A DNA stretch of 64,000 nt from Virgibacillus halotolerans (GCF_016908515.1 NZ_JAFBEA010000005.1:62001-126000); one strand, 5' to 3'; counted from the stretch's first letter, positions 9,940 to 18,858 are shown. The notes: generated by a model not told the origin, from the letters alone. Translations and numbers: made by a program.

Positions 9940-9952
9940 TTCTTCCTCACCT

Positions 9953-10885
9953 CTAATCCCTCAAAGCTCTGCCAGTCAGATGAAGAAAAACATCTTCCAG
10001 CGTTGGCGTTTTTATATCAACGGAATTCAGCTCAATCCCAGCATCTTCGGCTATTTTGATTAAAGTAGAGAACATATTTATTTCTTTTGCCACCATAATT
10101 GTAATTTCTTTTTCTTCAGCAATTACACGATTGATGGTTGGATGCTGTTTTAACTTTGAGATAAAGGAATCATTCAATCGGTCTGCCTGGATAGAAATGG
10201 TCTTCTCTGCAGAAAGAATTCGCTTGATTTCATCCTTCGTTCCTGACGCAATTAAATCGCCTTTATCCATGATATAAATCCGGTCACAAAGAAACTCAAC
10301 CTCTTCCATGTAATGACTCGTATATAATACCGTCATCCCCTTTTCCTTGTTTAGCCGTTTCACCGTTTCTAAAATATAATTCCGTGATTGCGGGTCAATA
10401 CCGACAGTTGGTTCATCCATGATGATAACTTCTGGTTCATGTAATAAAGCAGCACCAATATTGAGGCGTCGTTTCATCCCGCCGGAAAACTTTTTCACGA
10501 TATCTTTACGTCTATCTGTCAGCCCGATTATTTCCAATACTTCATTTACTCTTTGTTTAAGCTGGGCGCCGGTTAAACGGTATATTCTTCCAAAGAAGTG
10601 TAAATTCTCTTCCGCTGTTAAATCATCATACAACGCAACTTCCTGTGGAACCATGCCGATGACTTTTCTAAGCGGGGCAGGCTTTTTTATAACACTTTTG
10701 TTATTAAACCGCACATCTCCTTCCGTTGGTTCAACCAACGATGAGAGCATGGAGATTGCAGTGGATTTGCCTGCACCATTCGGACCGAGCAATCCGACAA
10801 TTTCGCCTTTTTCAATAAACATATTCAGATTTTTCACCGCATAAAATTGTTTATATTTCTTGGATAGATCTACTAATTCAAGCAT
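9953..10885 (-). CDS. lnrL: ABC transporter ATP-binding protein, LnrL-like
   Basis: 310 residues. Walker A is GPNGAGKST at about 35-43, the signature FSGGMKRRLNIG, and Walker B VIIMDEPTVG. A C-terminal extension of about 90 residues is typical of drug-exporter ATPases (CcmA/DrrA type). It powers the two permeases encoded directly downstream. A possible response-regulator site lies about 85-95 bp upstream, and a strong terminator plus a repeat element separate this gene from lnrJK, so LMN probably has its own promoter. Confidence 0.85.
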   Translation of the reverse strand: MLELVDLSKKYKQFYAVKNLNMFIEKGEIVGLLGPNGAGKSTAISMLSSLVEPTEGDVRFNNKSVIKKPAPLRKVIGMVPQEVALYDDLTAEENLHFFGRIYRLTGAQLKQRVNEVLEIIGLTDRRKDIVKKFSGGMKRRLNIGAALLHEPEVIIMDEPTVGIDPQSRNYILETVKRLNKEKGMTVLYTSHYMEEVEFLCDRIYIMDKGDLIASGTKDEIKRILSAEKTISIQADRLNDSFISKLKQHPTINRVIAEEKEITIMVAKEINMFSTLIKIAEDAGIELNSVDIKTPTLEDVFLHLTGRALRD

Positions 10886-10969
10886 TTGTATCGCCTCCTG
10901 TGTTCTTAGCTTACGATGATTGGGACCCTTTGCATACTGTCTGGAGTCACTAATTGATAAAAATATAAA

Positions 10970-10981
10970 TGACCTCCGTCA
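10970..10981. promoter_or_regulatory. TGAC-N4-GTCA dyad upstream of lnrL, candidate response-regulator operator
   Basis: An inverted repeat TGAC-CTCC-GTCA is followed, towards lnrL, by a second half-site-like AGTCAC at 10945-10950. NarL/LuxR-type regulators such as LnrK commonly bind short dyads of this kind. That LnrK binds here is an inference. Confidence 0.35.
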
Positions 10982-11093
10982 CTTATTAATAAATATACTG
11001 TCAATAAAAAAGACAGTTTTCTAACATATTGTTGTTTTTACAAAAATATGGATAAATCTTTATTAGCGATAGAAACTACGACATAAGAGCATG

Positions 11094-11379
11094 TTGATTT
11101 CCGCTGCTGGTAGTCGCTTTCCGCGGGCAACGCTTCAGCTTCCTTGCCCCGCCAAGAGTCGACTGCCCTCCGCTCCAATCAACCATCATAAAAGTGGATA
11201 GCTGATATGTGATTGAATTAACAAATAAATGTTATGAAATTGCAAAGCGCAATACCAGCGAAGGAAATACGCGAAGACTCCAGCGGGAAAGCGAAGACGA
11301 TGAGACCCCACAGTGAGTGTTCTTTGCGAGCGAGGAGACTCAGCGCGAGTCCGCGGAAAGCGTAGTGTATTTCCAAGCG
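11094..11379. repeat. Paired palindromic repeat element A (left unit plus inverted right unit)
   Basis: A GC-richer element lies in an AT-rich gap. A left unit (TCGCTTTCCGCGGGC ... GAGTCGACTGCC) is followed after about 90 bp by the same unit inverted (GAAGACTCCAGCGGG ... GTCCGCGGAAAGCG). The right unit is bounded by GGAAATACGC and GTGTATTTCC, which pair with one wobble. A further palindrome, GCAGTTTATATCAACTGC, follows at 11392-11409. No open frame of quality is present. Related copies are at about 30.5, 37.8, 38.0, 48.0 and 54.8 kb. Confidence 0.8.
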
Positions 11380-11445
11380 TTATGTTACGTCGCAGTTTAT
11401 ATCAACTGCGGTGGAAATAACAATAAAGCTATGCGAAGAATAATC

Positions 11446-11473
11446 AAAAAAAGCTCCCTGCATGAGCAGGAAG
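11446..11473 (-). terminator. Terminator after lnrK
   Basis: A stem of CTTCCTGC and GCAGGGAG around TCAT is followed by a T-run on the minus strand, 30 bp after the lnrK stop. It uncouples lnrJK from lnrLMN. Confidence 0.75.
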
Positions 11474-11502
11474 TAGTTGTGATGAAATAGGTAATTATTT
11501 TT

Positions 11503-12141
11503 TTAGTTGTCACCAATCCCGTGCTTCACTGCAAAAATCGCCAGTTGCGTTCGGTCACGTAGCCCTGTTTTTTGCAGGACTTGTGTCAGATGATTTTTGA
11601 CCGTGCCAATCGATAAGAATAGTGCATTGGCTATTTCCTTATTTGTCAGCCCTTCCCCAACAAGTTTGGTAATCTTTAATTCCCGGGAGGAAAGATTAAC
11701 TTCCACTGCAGGTTTCTCTGCATGCTGCAATAATCGTGGCATTACTTTTGCTGCAACCTCATCATGAAGCGTTAGGCCACCTTTCATACAACTGTGTACA
11801 GCTTCAATTAACTTATCCGGTTCAGCAGTTTTCAATAAAAATCCATTCGCCCCTTCCCGTAAAGCCTGCAGTGCATATTCATCATCATTAAATGTCGTTA
11901 AAATTAATATCTTAATATCCGGCCATCTTTGTTTAATTATCCGTGTTGCTTCAATTCCGTTCATTACCGGCATCCGAACATCCATCATAATAAAATCAAC
12001 CATATATCTTTCCAGTATTTCGACTGCCTGTTTTCCATTTTCCGCTTCATGCGTAACCTTGATACTTTCATCTTGTTCCAGGATTACTTTTAATCCTTGT
12101 CTAACAATCGTTTGATCTTCAACGAGTAATATCCGCCACAT
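11503..12141 (-). CDS. lnrK: NarL-family response regulator, LnrK-like
   Basis: 212 residues. The N-terminal receiver domain has the acidic pair ED at 8-9 and the phospho-acceptor Asp54 in FIMMDVRMP. The C-terminal LuxR/GerE helix-turn-helix contains LVGEGLTNKEIANALFLS. It forms a two-component system with the kinase gene ending 13 bp upstream and is expected to activate lnrLMN. The start is the ATG at 12141, preceded by AAAGGGGGG; the frame extends to 12177 but that would overlap the kinase gene. Confidence 0.88.
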   Translation of the reverse strand: MWRILLVEDQTIVRQGLKVILEQDESIKVTHEAENGKQAVEILERYMVDFIMMDVRMPVMNGIEATRIIKQRWPDIKILILTTFNDDEYALQALREGANGFLLKTAEPDKLIEAVHSCMKGGLTLHDEVAAKVMPRLLQHAEKPAVEVNLSSRELKITKLVGEGLTNKEIANALFLSIGTVKNHLTQVLQKTGLRDRTQLAIFAVKHGIGDN

Positions 12142-12154
12142 GGTATCCCCCCCT

Positions 12155-13234
12155 TTAATCAATTGGTATGGTTCCATTTACAACAAAGTGCTTTTCCGTT
12201 TGATAAACATTCAATGTTCCTTTCATCTCTTCCAAACGACTTTTCATATTTGTCAGACCAAATCCAAATGTAAACGCCTTGGAATAAAAAATCGCATTCG
12301 TTATTTCAAATGAAATATCTCCCGTTGCAGACTTTCCAAGCGTAATATGTACTTCTCTTGACTGGGCATGGCGCATGGCATTCGTTAATGATTCCTGGAT
12401 AACCCGATACAATATAACACTTTTGTCATTGGAAAGCGGGACAGATAGAATACCCTGCTTCATCGTAAATTGAACAAACATATGGCTTTCCGACTCCAGT
12501 TTGCGGATCAAATGAACAACCGTCGCCAATCCCTCTGTTTCCTCTGTCTGAAGTGCTTTGACCGCTTGCCTTGTTTCCCCTAGACTTTCCCTTGCCATTT
12601 TCTTCAGTTCATCATAATCGATATTTTTATTTTGAATTGCCAGCATCTCAAGCTTCATCATTAATGCGGTTAAGCGGTGACCGACAGAATCATGAATATC
12701 TCGGGCGATTTTGGTTCGTTCTTCCAAACGGGCTTCACGTTCTGCTACGTTGTTCATTCGTTTCAAACGCCGATACTCTCCCAAAAGCTGATCATGGATT
12801 TCCTTTTGTTCATTCCGTTCGTTGATCATACGGTTGATAATCAGCACCAGGAAATATAAAAACAGACTAATCAACGTCATCTCAAGAAACGGATCACTTT
12901 TCATATATGTCATCCAAATCGAGAGAATCAGATTTAACATACCATACAGCAGCAGTTGTTTTTCCCGCAAACGAAAAGCTGCTTCTGTCGTCATATATAA
13001 TAATAGCAATATCGTAATGAAGGATTCGTTAGCAAGGACAAATCCATGCAAGAAAATAAGTATAGATATCATCACATAAAAAACAAATCGTCCTTTTTTT
13101 ATAGATGAAAGGAAAAAGAACCCCATTGTAACAGCAAAACATAGGATACTTAATGATTTTTGTTCACTTTGAAAAATAATTAATAGTACCCACAAAATAC
13201 TAAAGATAGTAAAACGGGTCCAGAAAATACGCAT
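12155..13234 (-). CDS. lnrJ: Sensor histidine kinase, LnrJ-like
   Basis: 359 residues. About five to six membrane helices fill residues 5-135. A HisKA_3 dimerisation segment carries the phospho-acceptor His181 in IARDIHDSVGHR, and a HATPase domain follows. There is almost no extracytoplasmic loop, as in intramembrane-sensing kinases. In B. subtilis LnrJ responds to membrane-active linearmycins, so this one may sense a similar membrane-perturbing compound. Confidence 0.85.
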   Translation of the reverse strand: MRIFWTRFTIFSILWVLLIIFQSEQKSLSILCFAVTMGFFFLSSIKKGRFVFYVMISILIFLHGFVLANESFITILLLLYMTTEAAFRLREKQLLLYGMLNLILSIWMTYMKSDPFLEMTLISLFLYFLVLIINRMINERNEQKEIHDQLLGEYRRLKRMNNVAEREARLEERTKIARDIHDSVGHRLTALMMKLEMLAIQNKNIDYDELKKMARESLGETRQAVKALQTEETEGLATVVHLIRKLESESHMFVQFTMKQGILSVPLSNDKSVILYRVIQESLTNAMRHAQSREVHITLGKSATGDISFEITNAIFYSKAFTFGFGLTNMKSRLEEMKGTLNVYQTEKHFVVNGTIPID

Positions 13235-13353
13235 GTTTACGCCTTCTTTCTTTCACTAGCATACCTTATCACACCATACTAGGGATAAAATACTTTTGAA
13301 ATATAAAGTGGAACCTCATTTAGTGGGGGTTTTACTGCCCGTAAAACTACGAT

Positions 13354-13397
13354 AAAGAAAGGCAAATAGCAGCATGACTGTATTTACCTTTCTTTTC
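13354..13397 (-). terminator. Terminator of the SAM hydroxide adenosyltransferase gene
   Basis: A stem of AAAGAAAGG-AAAT and ATTT-CCTTTCTTT lies 25 bp after the stop codon, with T-rich sequence on the minus-strand exit side. Confidence 0.65.
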
Positions 13398-13421
13398 TAA
13401 CACCTCAGCAATTTGGGCAAT

Positions 13422-14261
13422 CTATATTTTACGTATACGTATTTTCCAGCTAGCACCCGTTCCGATACTATATGCTTTAGCAAATGATCCTTGGTTTAAT
13501 GCGATTCCTAATTTATCAAGTGAATTGACATAGAGAAGTGGTTCTCCCAAACGGCTCTCTGCAAATGAACGTCCATATCTTACGTTATTCTTATATACTT
13601 CCTTTGCATTATGGATGATCGTAACCTCTAGTCTATCTCCATATTCAATCTTCGCATCAAGAAATAACTCCCGGTTAATATTGGTCCAGAGGTTTCCAAA
13701 TCGTACGTCAAGGATGTCGATATTGCCATGAATCGTTTCTTCTGTGATAAATGCTTCAGGATTCTCTAACTGGACAATATCTTCCACCTTAATGGATGGT
13801 CCCACTTCCTCAAATGAGATTACATTTGCTGCCAACCGAGCAGCAGTGTATGCATAGACATCCCGACCATGAAACGTATAGGATTCACCGGAGTTTGGAA
13901 GGCGATTGACTTTTTCATCGATAATACGAGCTTCAACAATCCCGATATGATCTTTTATATGTGTTAATGTTCCATTATCTGGTGTTGCGATATATTGATT
14001 GTCTGATGTTTTCACTACAATACTTAAGCGCTCCGTTCCAACTCCTGGATCAACAACGGATACAAACACAGTATCTTCTGGCCAGTAGGTAATCGTTTGA
14101 TACAATCGATAAGAAGCTTCCCAGATATTAAATTGTGGAATGTCATGTGTTAAATCAAAGATACGAACGGATGGATCAACAGAAATAGCAACACCGTACA
14201 TTGCACTGACTGCACCATCACTAACACCAAAATCAGTTTGAATAACTAAATTTTTACCCAT
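13422..14261 (-). CDS. SAM hydroxide adenosyltransferase (DUF62 / chlorinase-fluorinase family)
   Basis: 279 residues. Family features include the N-terminal TDFG motif in IQTDFGVSDG, VDPGVGTER, a central HGRDVYA and a C-terminal beta-barrel domain. Enzymes with this form (COG1912) split SAM with water or hydroxide to adenosine and methionine rather than halogenating it. The start is the ATG at 14261, preceded by GGAGGT; an in-frame start at 14297 would lie inside the T-box terminator. Expression should depend on the T-box just upstream, so amino acid starvation would raise enzyme levels. Confidence 0.85.
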   Translation of the reverse strand: MGKNLVIQTDFGVSDGAVSAMYGVAISVDPSVRIFDLTHDIPQFNIWEASYRLYQTITYWPEDTVFVSVVDPGVGTERLSIVVKTSDNQYIATPDNGTLTHIKDHIGIVEARIIDEKVNRLPNSGESYTFHGRDVYAYTAARLAANVISFEEVGPSIKVEDIVQLENPEAFITEETIHGNIDILDVRFGNLWTNINRELFLDAKIEYGDRLEVTIIHNAKEVYKNNVRYGRSFAESRLGEPLLYVNSLDKLGIALNQGSFAKAYSIGTGASWKIRIRKI

Positions 14262-14285
14262 GAAAAGACCTCCATTGTTTGTAAT

Positions 14286-14580
14286 TAAAAAAACCACGCC
14301 ATTATCGAATAAACGATAAGGACGTGGTTGGATTGACGTGGTGCCACCTTACTTCGCTATATGTTCACACATACAGCCTCATCAAGTACCGAGTGTCTAT
14401 AGACACTTTATACTGTGGTATGGATAACGAGTACCAAATCTCGTCGGAACCTACTGATATCAAATGATACGTTCAGCACGAAACTCAGGGGCCATTGTTC
14501 AGATTTATATCTTTGCTCCTTCTCAGCAATCAGAGCTTTCTGTGAAAAATAACTAAATCTTACTTTTCCCTTCAACGTTG
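14286..14580 (-). ncRNA. T-box riboswitch upstream of the SAM hydroxide adenosyltransferase gene
   Basis: Read on the minus strand, the conserved T-box motif AAGGTGGCACCACG occupies about 14337-14350. It is followed by a terminator hairpin (AACCACG-CC-TTATCG paired with CGATAA-GG-CGTGGTT, then a T-run). Stem I is seen upstream: AGGG pairs with CCCT, and AGATTTA pairs with TAAATCT, enclosing an AGTA-containing 5' strand and a GAACAATGG 3' strand, the specifier loop. The specifier codon cannot be fixed by eye. ATG (Met) fits the gene's role; AAT and CAA are alternatives. Confidence 0.85.
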
Positions 14581-14808
14581 TTCAATAATGTTTTCTTTAA
14601 ATTATTGCTAGTATACAGAATAAATACAAATAAATCAAGTTTAACTTTAGATCGAATTGGAAAGAGACTGTAAAATTTATTCCTATTAAGAATGAGAAAA
14701 AGAAGTATTTTATAAAGATGATGATAGTTTTTCTATATTTTCCTTATAGTGTTACACCGATTTGATTTATTGGAATTAGTATTATGATAGTTGTCTAGGG
14801 ACGGTTCG

Positions 14809-15855
14809 TTACTTTTCATGATCACGTATAAACTCAAAATCTAAATACTGTGGTTCCCGTGGTGTAGTTTTCTTCTTTAAATGCTTCTTCTTCCTTTTTT
14901 TAGTCCCATGTCTATCTTCAAGAAAAACATCTTCCATCCCTTTAATCACAAAGTTAAATGAGAGAATCACAAGTGCAAAGGCCATGGCAGGGCCAAAAAA
15001 AGTCCAAGACCAGCCGTGCAAATGTTCAAATCCCTCACCAACGATTCCGGACCATTCACTTGAAAGAGAAATGTATACTTTTTCTGTCGTATCAGTATCA
15101 AGTTTCTTCTCCAATGTTCCACCAAACAAGACATGAAAAAAGCCAAGATGAATTAACAAAATCAGTACCTGGACAACTTCTTGCATGAATTGGATCAGTA
15201 GACGTGGTCTCATATGAGGTAGCACATGTTTTCTCAATATATGAATAGGGCTGCCTCCAAGTGTTTTCGCGGTTGTAATAAATTCTTCCTTATATACTTG
15301 GTTGATTTGATTACCAATCAATAAAGAAGTGGTTGGAATAGCTACAACCGTTAATACAAACAATTCAAACACAACTTTTTGCACAAAACTAAATTCATCT
15401 TCAAAACCGAATGGTATCATCATCACATCAAAAAGGAGCACATAACAGACCAGTGCTGTCGGAATATAATAAAACCCATTCACCAACCCACTAAAATACT
15501 TGTTCAGTTTGGGAAGGTAGTTTCCTAAAATCAGTCCAACAAAGGATGAAATAATAACTCGTAAACCAGCTACAATGACAGCAATACCGATTGTATATTT
15601 TGCTCCTTGTATTAACACGAAGAACATCTGTTGTCCAGTCGGATCCGTCCCAAGAGGAGGCACTTCAAGTGGGTTAAATGGTCCACTTGCAATAATCTTC
15701 CCCTCACCATTGTACAAGAAGGTTGTCACCGGAATCTTGCTGTGAAAAAATATCGCATGAATCAAACTAGATGATACGAGTAAAATCAAAAAGATAAATC
15801 CAACTAAAAATAATGGATGTTTGCATAATTTTTTTAACCGGCTTTTCGCATACAT
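14809..15855 (-). CDS. Peptide-type ABC transporter permease, DppC-like
   Basis: 348 residues with about five to six membrane helices and the inner-membrane-component motif region (EEFITTAKTLGGSPIHILRKH) that contacts the ATPase. The charged, Lys-rich C-terminal tail is unusual. It starts 3 bp after the DppB-like gene. No substrate-binding protein or ATPase gene accompanies the pair, so those partners must be encoded elsewhere. Substrate unknown. Confidence 0.75.
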   Translation of the reverse strand: MYAKSRLKKLCKHPLFLVGFIFLILLVSSSLIHAIFFHSKIPVTTFLYNGEGKIIASGPFNPLEVPPLGTDPTGQQMFFVLIQGAKYTIGIAVIVAGLRVIISSFVGLILGNYLPKLNKYFSGLVNGFYYIPTALVCYVLLFDVMMIPFGFEDEFSFVQKVVFELFVLTVVAIPTTSLLIGNQINQVYKEEFITTAKTLGGSPIHILRKHVLPHMRPRLLIQFMQEVVQVLILLIHLGFFHVLFGGTLEKKLDTDTTEKVYISLSSEWSGIVGEGFEHLHGWSWTFFGPAMAFALVILSFNFVIKGMEDVFLEDRHGTKKRKKKHLKKKTTPREPQYLDFEFIRDHEK

Positions 15856-15858
15856 AAG

Positions 15859-16719
15859 TTAAACCTCCACCTGCCTGCCGGTCGTTTTTTCAATAATAAC
15901 CTGTCCAATGGCCTGCATAACATAAATTGGGACAAACATAAACAACATGCCCACCATCAATACTTCTGGCACAAAATGATCGAACATGAAGCGCATGATC
16001 CCATCTACTTTAAATACATATTCAACAATAAGCAGATTAGACAGCATAAAGCCTATTACAGACTTTGCATGTAGAAAGATATTTATAATGGCATTTCGTA
16101 ATACATGGGAAAATAAAACCTTTTGTTTTTTTAAACCTTTTGATCGCGCAACATCTATATATAATTGAGAGGCTTCTTCCTCAAAGTCATAAATCATGAT
16201 TCGATAAAAAAGCAATGTCGGCATGATGGTAAGTACAATAATTGGCAGGAGAAGGATTTTTTCATCACCAAAAGCCGCGATATTAAAAATTAAAATGTTC
16301 GTATGCTTATAAATAAGAATCACAATAACCATAAAAAGTCCGACTACGAGAATGTCTGGCATAGATTCTCCAAGAAAAAGAAGAAATTTAATTTTTTCAC
16401 GTACTTTTTCTGATAAAAGCATTGTGAAGAAGGTTAATACCATAGCCAGTAAGAAAGAAATAAAAAAGGCTGTGAAAATTAAGGTGATGGAATATCCCCA
16501 TCGTGCCCAAAAATCGGGAAACAATGCATACGTTTCCTGACCAATACTATAAGTTAATGCATTCGGATGAACAAAGCTTGACACGATCGTTCCTACTGTA
16601 GATATGTAAGCAGGAATGTCTACTTTTATTCCTTGGAACAAAGCAGGAATTGCTGCTATAAGGACAATGCCAATGGTTGTCAATACAAATTTTAATAAAA
16701 TTCGATAGTAAATACGCAT
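15859..16719 (-). CDS. Peptide-type ABC transporter permease, DppB-like
   Basis: 286 residues and about six membrane helices, with the EAA-like cytoplasmic loop (QLYIDVARSKGLKKQKVLFSH). Overall similarity is to DppB/OppB permeases but it is diverged. It forms a two-gene unit with the DppC-like gene directly downstream. The 300 bp upstream holds no gene, only a distant inverted repeat AACGTGCTT/AAGCACGTT at 16827-16881. Confidence 0.75.
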   Translation of the reverse strand: MRIYYRILLKFVLTTIGIVLIAAIPALFQGIKVDIPAYISTVGTIVSSFVHPNALTYSIGQETYALFPDFWARWGYSITLIFTAFFISFLLAMVLTFFTMLLSEKVREKIKFLLFLGESMPDILVVGLFMVIVILIYKHTNILIFNIAAFGDEKILLLPIIVLTIMPTLLFYRIMIYDFEEEASQLYIDVARSKGLKKQKVLFSHVLRNAIINIFLHAKSVIGFMLSNLLIVEYVFKVDGIMRFMFDHFVPEVLMVGMLFMFVPIYVMQAIGQVIIEKTTGRQVEV

Positions 16720-17023
16720 ACGTTACCTTCCTTTACATTGCTGTTTACCTTATATACTTTTAAACTACATTCAATATTTGATTTCAAGATGTAAGGAAGA
16801 ACAGTCTACACAGCCTGAACTAACAAAACGTGCTTTCTACGACTAAAAACCAAGAAAATCTCACAGAAAAGCAAGCACGTTCATTAGCCAAATTAAAGGG
16901 CATCCATCCATTCACTCATTCTTCACTTTATTCATTCAACTAGACTGTACATTTAGCACAAGAAGAGAAGCGACTTTTTTATTGAAGCATTGCACCGGTT
17001 AGCTCTAGTGAAACAACAAAAAG

Positions 17024-17302
17024 TTAATCCCAAAACTGAAGCGTTAGCATCAACCATAGTATTGCAAATCCAAAATTAACAAAATAAACCTTTTTATTTT
17101 CTCCTTGAAAATAACTTTCAACCCCATCTATAATTGAACCTATCCCTGCCAAGATGAAGATTAACCTAAAAAAAGAAAAATCAACACCTTTGATTGTTCC
17201 CATTACCAACAAGATCACCATTGTTGTCAACATTAAAATCCTTATCACAATAATTGGTTTTGCACTTTTCTTATTGCTTCTTTCTTGAAAAAATAACCCC
17301 AC
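17024..17302 (-). CDS. Small hypothetical membrane protein
   Basis: 92 residues with three hydrophobic segments (about 19-37, 45-60 and 72-89) and a basic N-terminus, so likely three transmembrane helices. It resembles short DUF4181-type proteins of Bacillaceae but I do not recognise it firmly. It is monocistronic, between the permease pair and the methyltransferase promoter region. Confidence 0.55.
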   Translation of the reverse strand: MGLFFQERSNKKSAKPIIVIRILMLTTMVILLVMGTIKGVDFSFFRLIFILAGIGSIIDGVESYFQGENKKVYFVNFGFAILWLMLTLQFWD

Positions 17303-17635
17303 TATAAAACACCGCCTTGAAACAATTTAAAGATAGTGTAACATTATGCTTCAACTAAACTGCAGCGTTAATTGAAGAAATCTCCTTCACAAATACTGTA
17401 TTTATTTTAACATAAGTATTCCGAATAAATTATAATAATAAGAAAATAATATAATATAAATCTCTTTTGGAAACTAGGAAGTAATGCTTTAGTTCAAAAT
17501 GCAATCATATAACTGCTTTTGTATCTTGATAATTTAGCTCGGAAGGGTTCATTTCCATCCTTCAAGTCACATAAAATCAACTTCTGTTCCGATTGCTATT
17601 TTACCTAAATGGATTAAATGTTCAATTGAAAATAA

Positions 17636-17664
17636 TTGACAAAAAATATTTTTTATGCTATAAT
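17636..17664 (+). promoter_or_regulatory. Sigma-A promoter of the LCMT-family methyltransferase
   Basis: A consensus TTGACA at 17636-17641, a 17-bp spacer and a consensus TATAAT at 17659-17664. The predicted start is near 17671, only about 20 bp before a terminator-like hairpin. Confidence 0.8.
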
Positions 17665-17688
17665 TTACAGTTAAACTATTTACGTGTA

Positions 17689-17727
17689 TAATGAGATTCT
17701 CCTGGCCGGGGGAATCTCATTTTTTAT
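17689..17727 (+). terminator. Promoter-proximal terminator/attenuator in the methyltransferase leader
   Basis: ATGAGATTC pairs with GAATCTCAT, extended by three more pairs around a GGCC loop, and is followed by six Ts. It sits between the consensus promoter and the ribosome site of the methyltransferase, so it should stop most transcripts after about 55 nt unless something relieves it. No classical riboswitch aptamer or leader peptide fits in so short a leader. Confidence 0.7.
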
Positions 17728-17744
17728 TGAAGGAGGACACTTTG

Positions 17745-18659
17745 ATGAAACAAAATAATTTTAGTTTAACTGCTTTAATATCAGCTTTCGGTAGAGCTTA
17801 TCATAGTAAATATGACACACCTAAAATTTTTGATGATTTTATCGCAAAAGATCTAATTAATAAAAATGAATTCTCAGACATTAGTGAGAATATGATTCAG
17901 GGAATACAATTTTTCAACAACGATATTGCTCAAAGGTTTCAAGATAACCCTGACGAAATTTTAAAATGGATTACACAAGTCCAGCTTTCTCCAACACCAT
18001 TGGCACGTGCCGCATATTGCGAAAAAGTATTACTTCATGAAGTTACCTTAGGATCTGAACAATATGTAATACTCGGATCCGGATTGGATACTTTTTGTTT
18101 TCGCTACCCAGAGTTGAAAAATAAAATAGAAATATTTGAAGTTGATCATCCTACGACACAAACATTTAAAAAGGAACGGTTAACAAACGCCCAATTAGAA
18201 ATCCCAGATAATCTCCATTTTGTTCCAATGGATTTTACCAAAGCATTTTCTTATCAAAAACTAATGAATAAGGGATTTGAGAACAAGAGAACATTCTTTA
18301 GTCTTTTAGGCGTTTCTTATTATTTAACGAAAGAAGAAAATACAAGATTGATGGAGAATTTGTTCGCTGATGTTCCAACAGGTAGCTCCATCGTTTTTGA
18401 TTATGCAGATGAGAGATTATTTGACGTGAACGGAAAATCAAACAGAGTTGCCAATACGGTAAAAATGGCGGCAGCAAGTGGCGAGCCGATGAAGTCATGT
18501 TTTTCTTATAATGAAGTTGAGAAAATGTTAGATGCGTGCGGGTTATTTATTTATGAACATCTATCACCAAGTGATATTGATAAAACATACTTTGCTAATC
18601 GAAATGATTACCTATCGGCCTTTGAAACGACGCATTATATACATGCTGTAAAGAAATAA
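17745..18659 (+). CDS. SAM-dependent methyltransferase, LCMT/PPM1 family (PF04072)
   Basis: 304 residues. Typical features are the N-terminal ARAAYCEKVLL region, the SAM-binding glycine motif in YVILGSGLDTFCFR, an acidic EVDHPTTQ after the second strand, and the late LLGVSYYLT. Bacterial members methylate carboxyl or hydroxyl groups of polyketides and other small molecules; the substrate here is unknown. The start is the ATG at 17745 with GGAGG nine bases upstream. Expression is probably limited by the leader terminator. Confidence 0.85.
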   Translation: MKQNNFSLTALISAFGRAYHSKYDTPKIFDDFIAKDLINKNEFSDISENMIQGIQFFNNDIAQRFQDNPDEILKWITQVQLSPTPLARAAYCEKVLLHEVTLGSEQYVILGSGLDTFCFRYPELKNKIEIFEVDHPTTQTFKKERLTNAQLEIPDNLHFVPMDFTKAFSYQKLMNKGFENKRTFFSLLGVSYYLTKEENTRLMENLFADVPTGSSIVFDYADERLFDVNGKSNRVANTVKMAAASGEPMKSCFSYNEVEKMLDACGLFIYEHLSPSDIDKTYFANRNDYLSAFETTHYIHAVKK

Positions 18660-18666
18660 AATACCA

Positions 18667-18709
18667 AAAAGCTATCACCCAATCTCTAATGAGAGTTGGG
18701 TGGTTTTTA
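18667..18709 (+). terminator. Terminator of the methyltransferase gene
   Basis: ACCCAA-CTC pairs with GAG-TTGGGT around TAAT, followed by a T-run, 18 bp after the stop. Confidence 0.8.
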
Positions 18710-18858
18710 TATGTATAAGAGCTTTCCTAATTAAATGGTAATACGTTTCATCTATAGTATTTTCAACTAAATCACAGTATTCCATTTGTCCCCCTAAACT
18801 TCTTCATATGGATTCCAATATCAAATACTACCAATGTTAGACAGTTAACCCCTAGGCT

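Noticed and set aside
16827-16881. Inverted repeat AACGTGCTT/AAGCACGTT in the gap between permeases and the small membrane protein
   Set aside because: The 37-bp loop and lack of a T-run or known operator pattern make it too weak to call.
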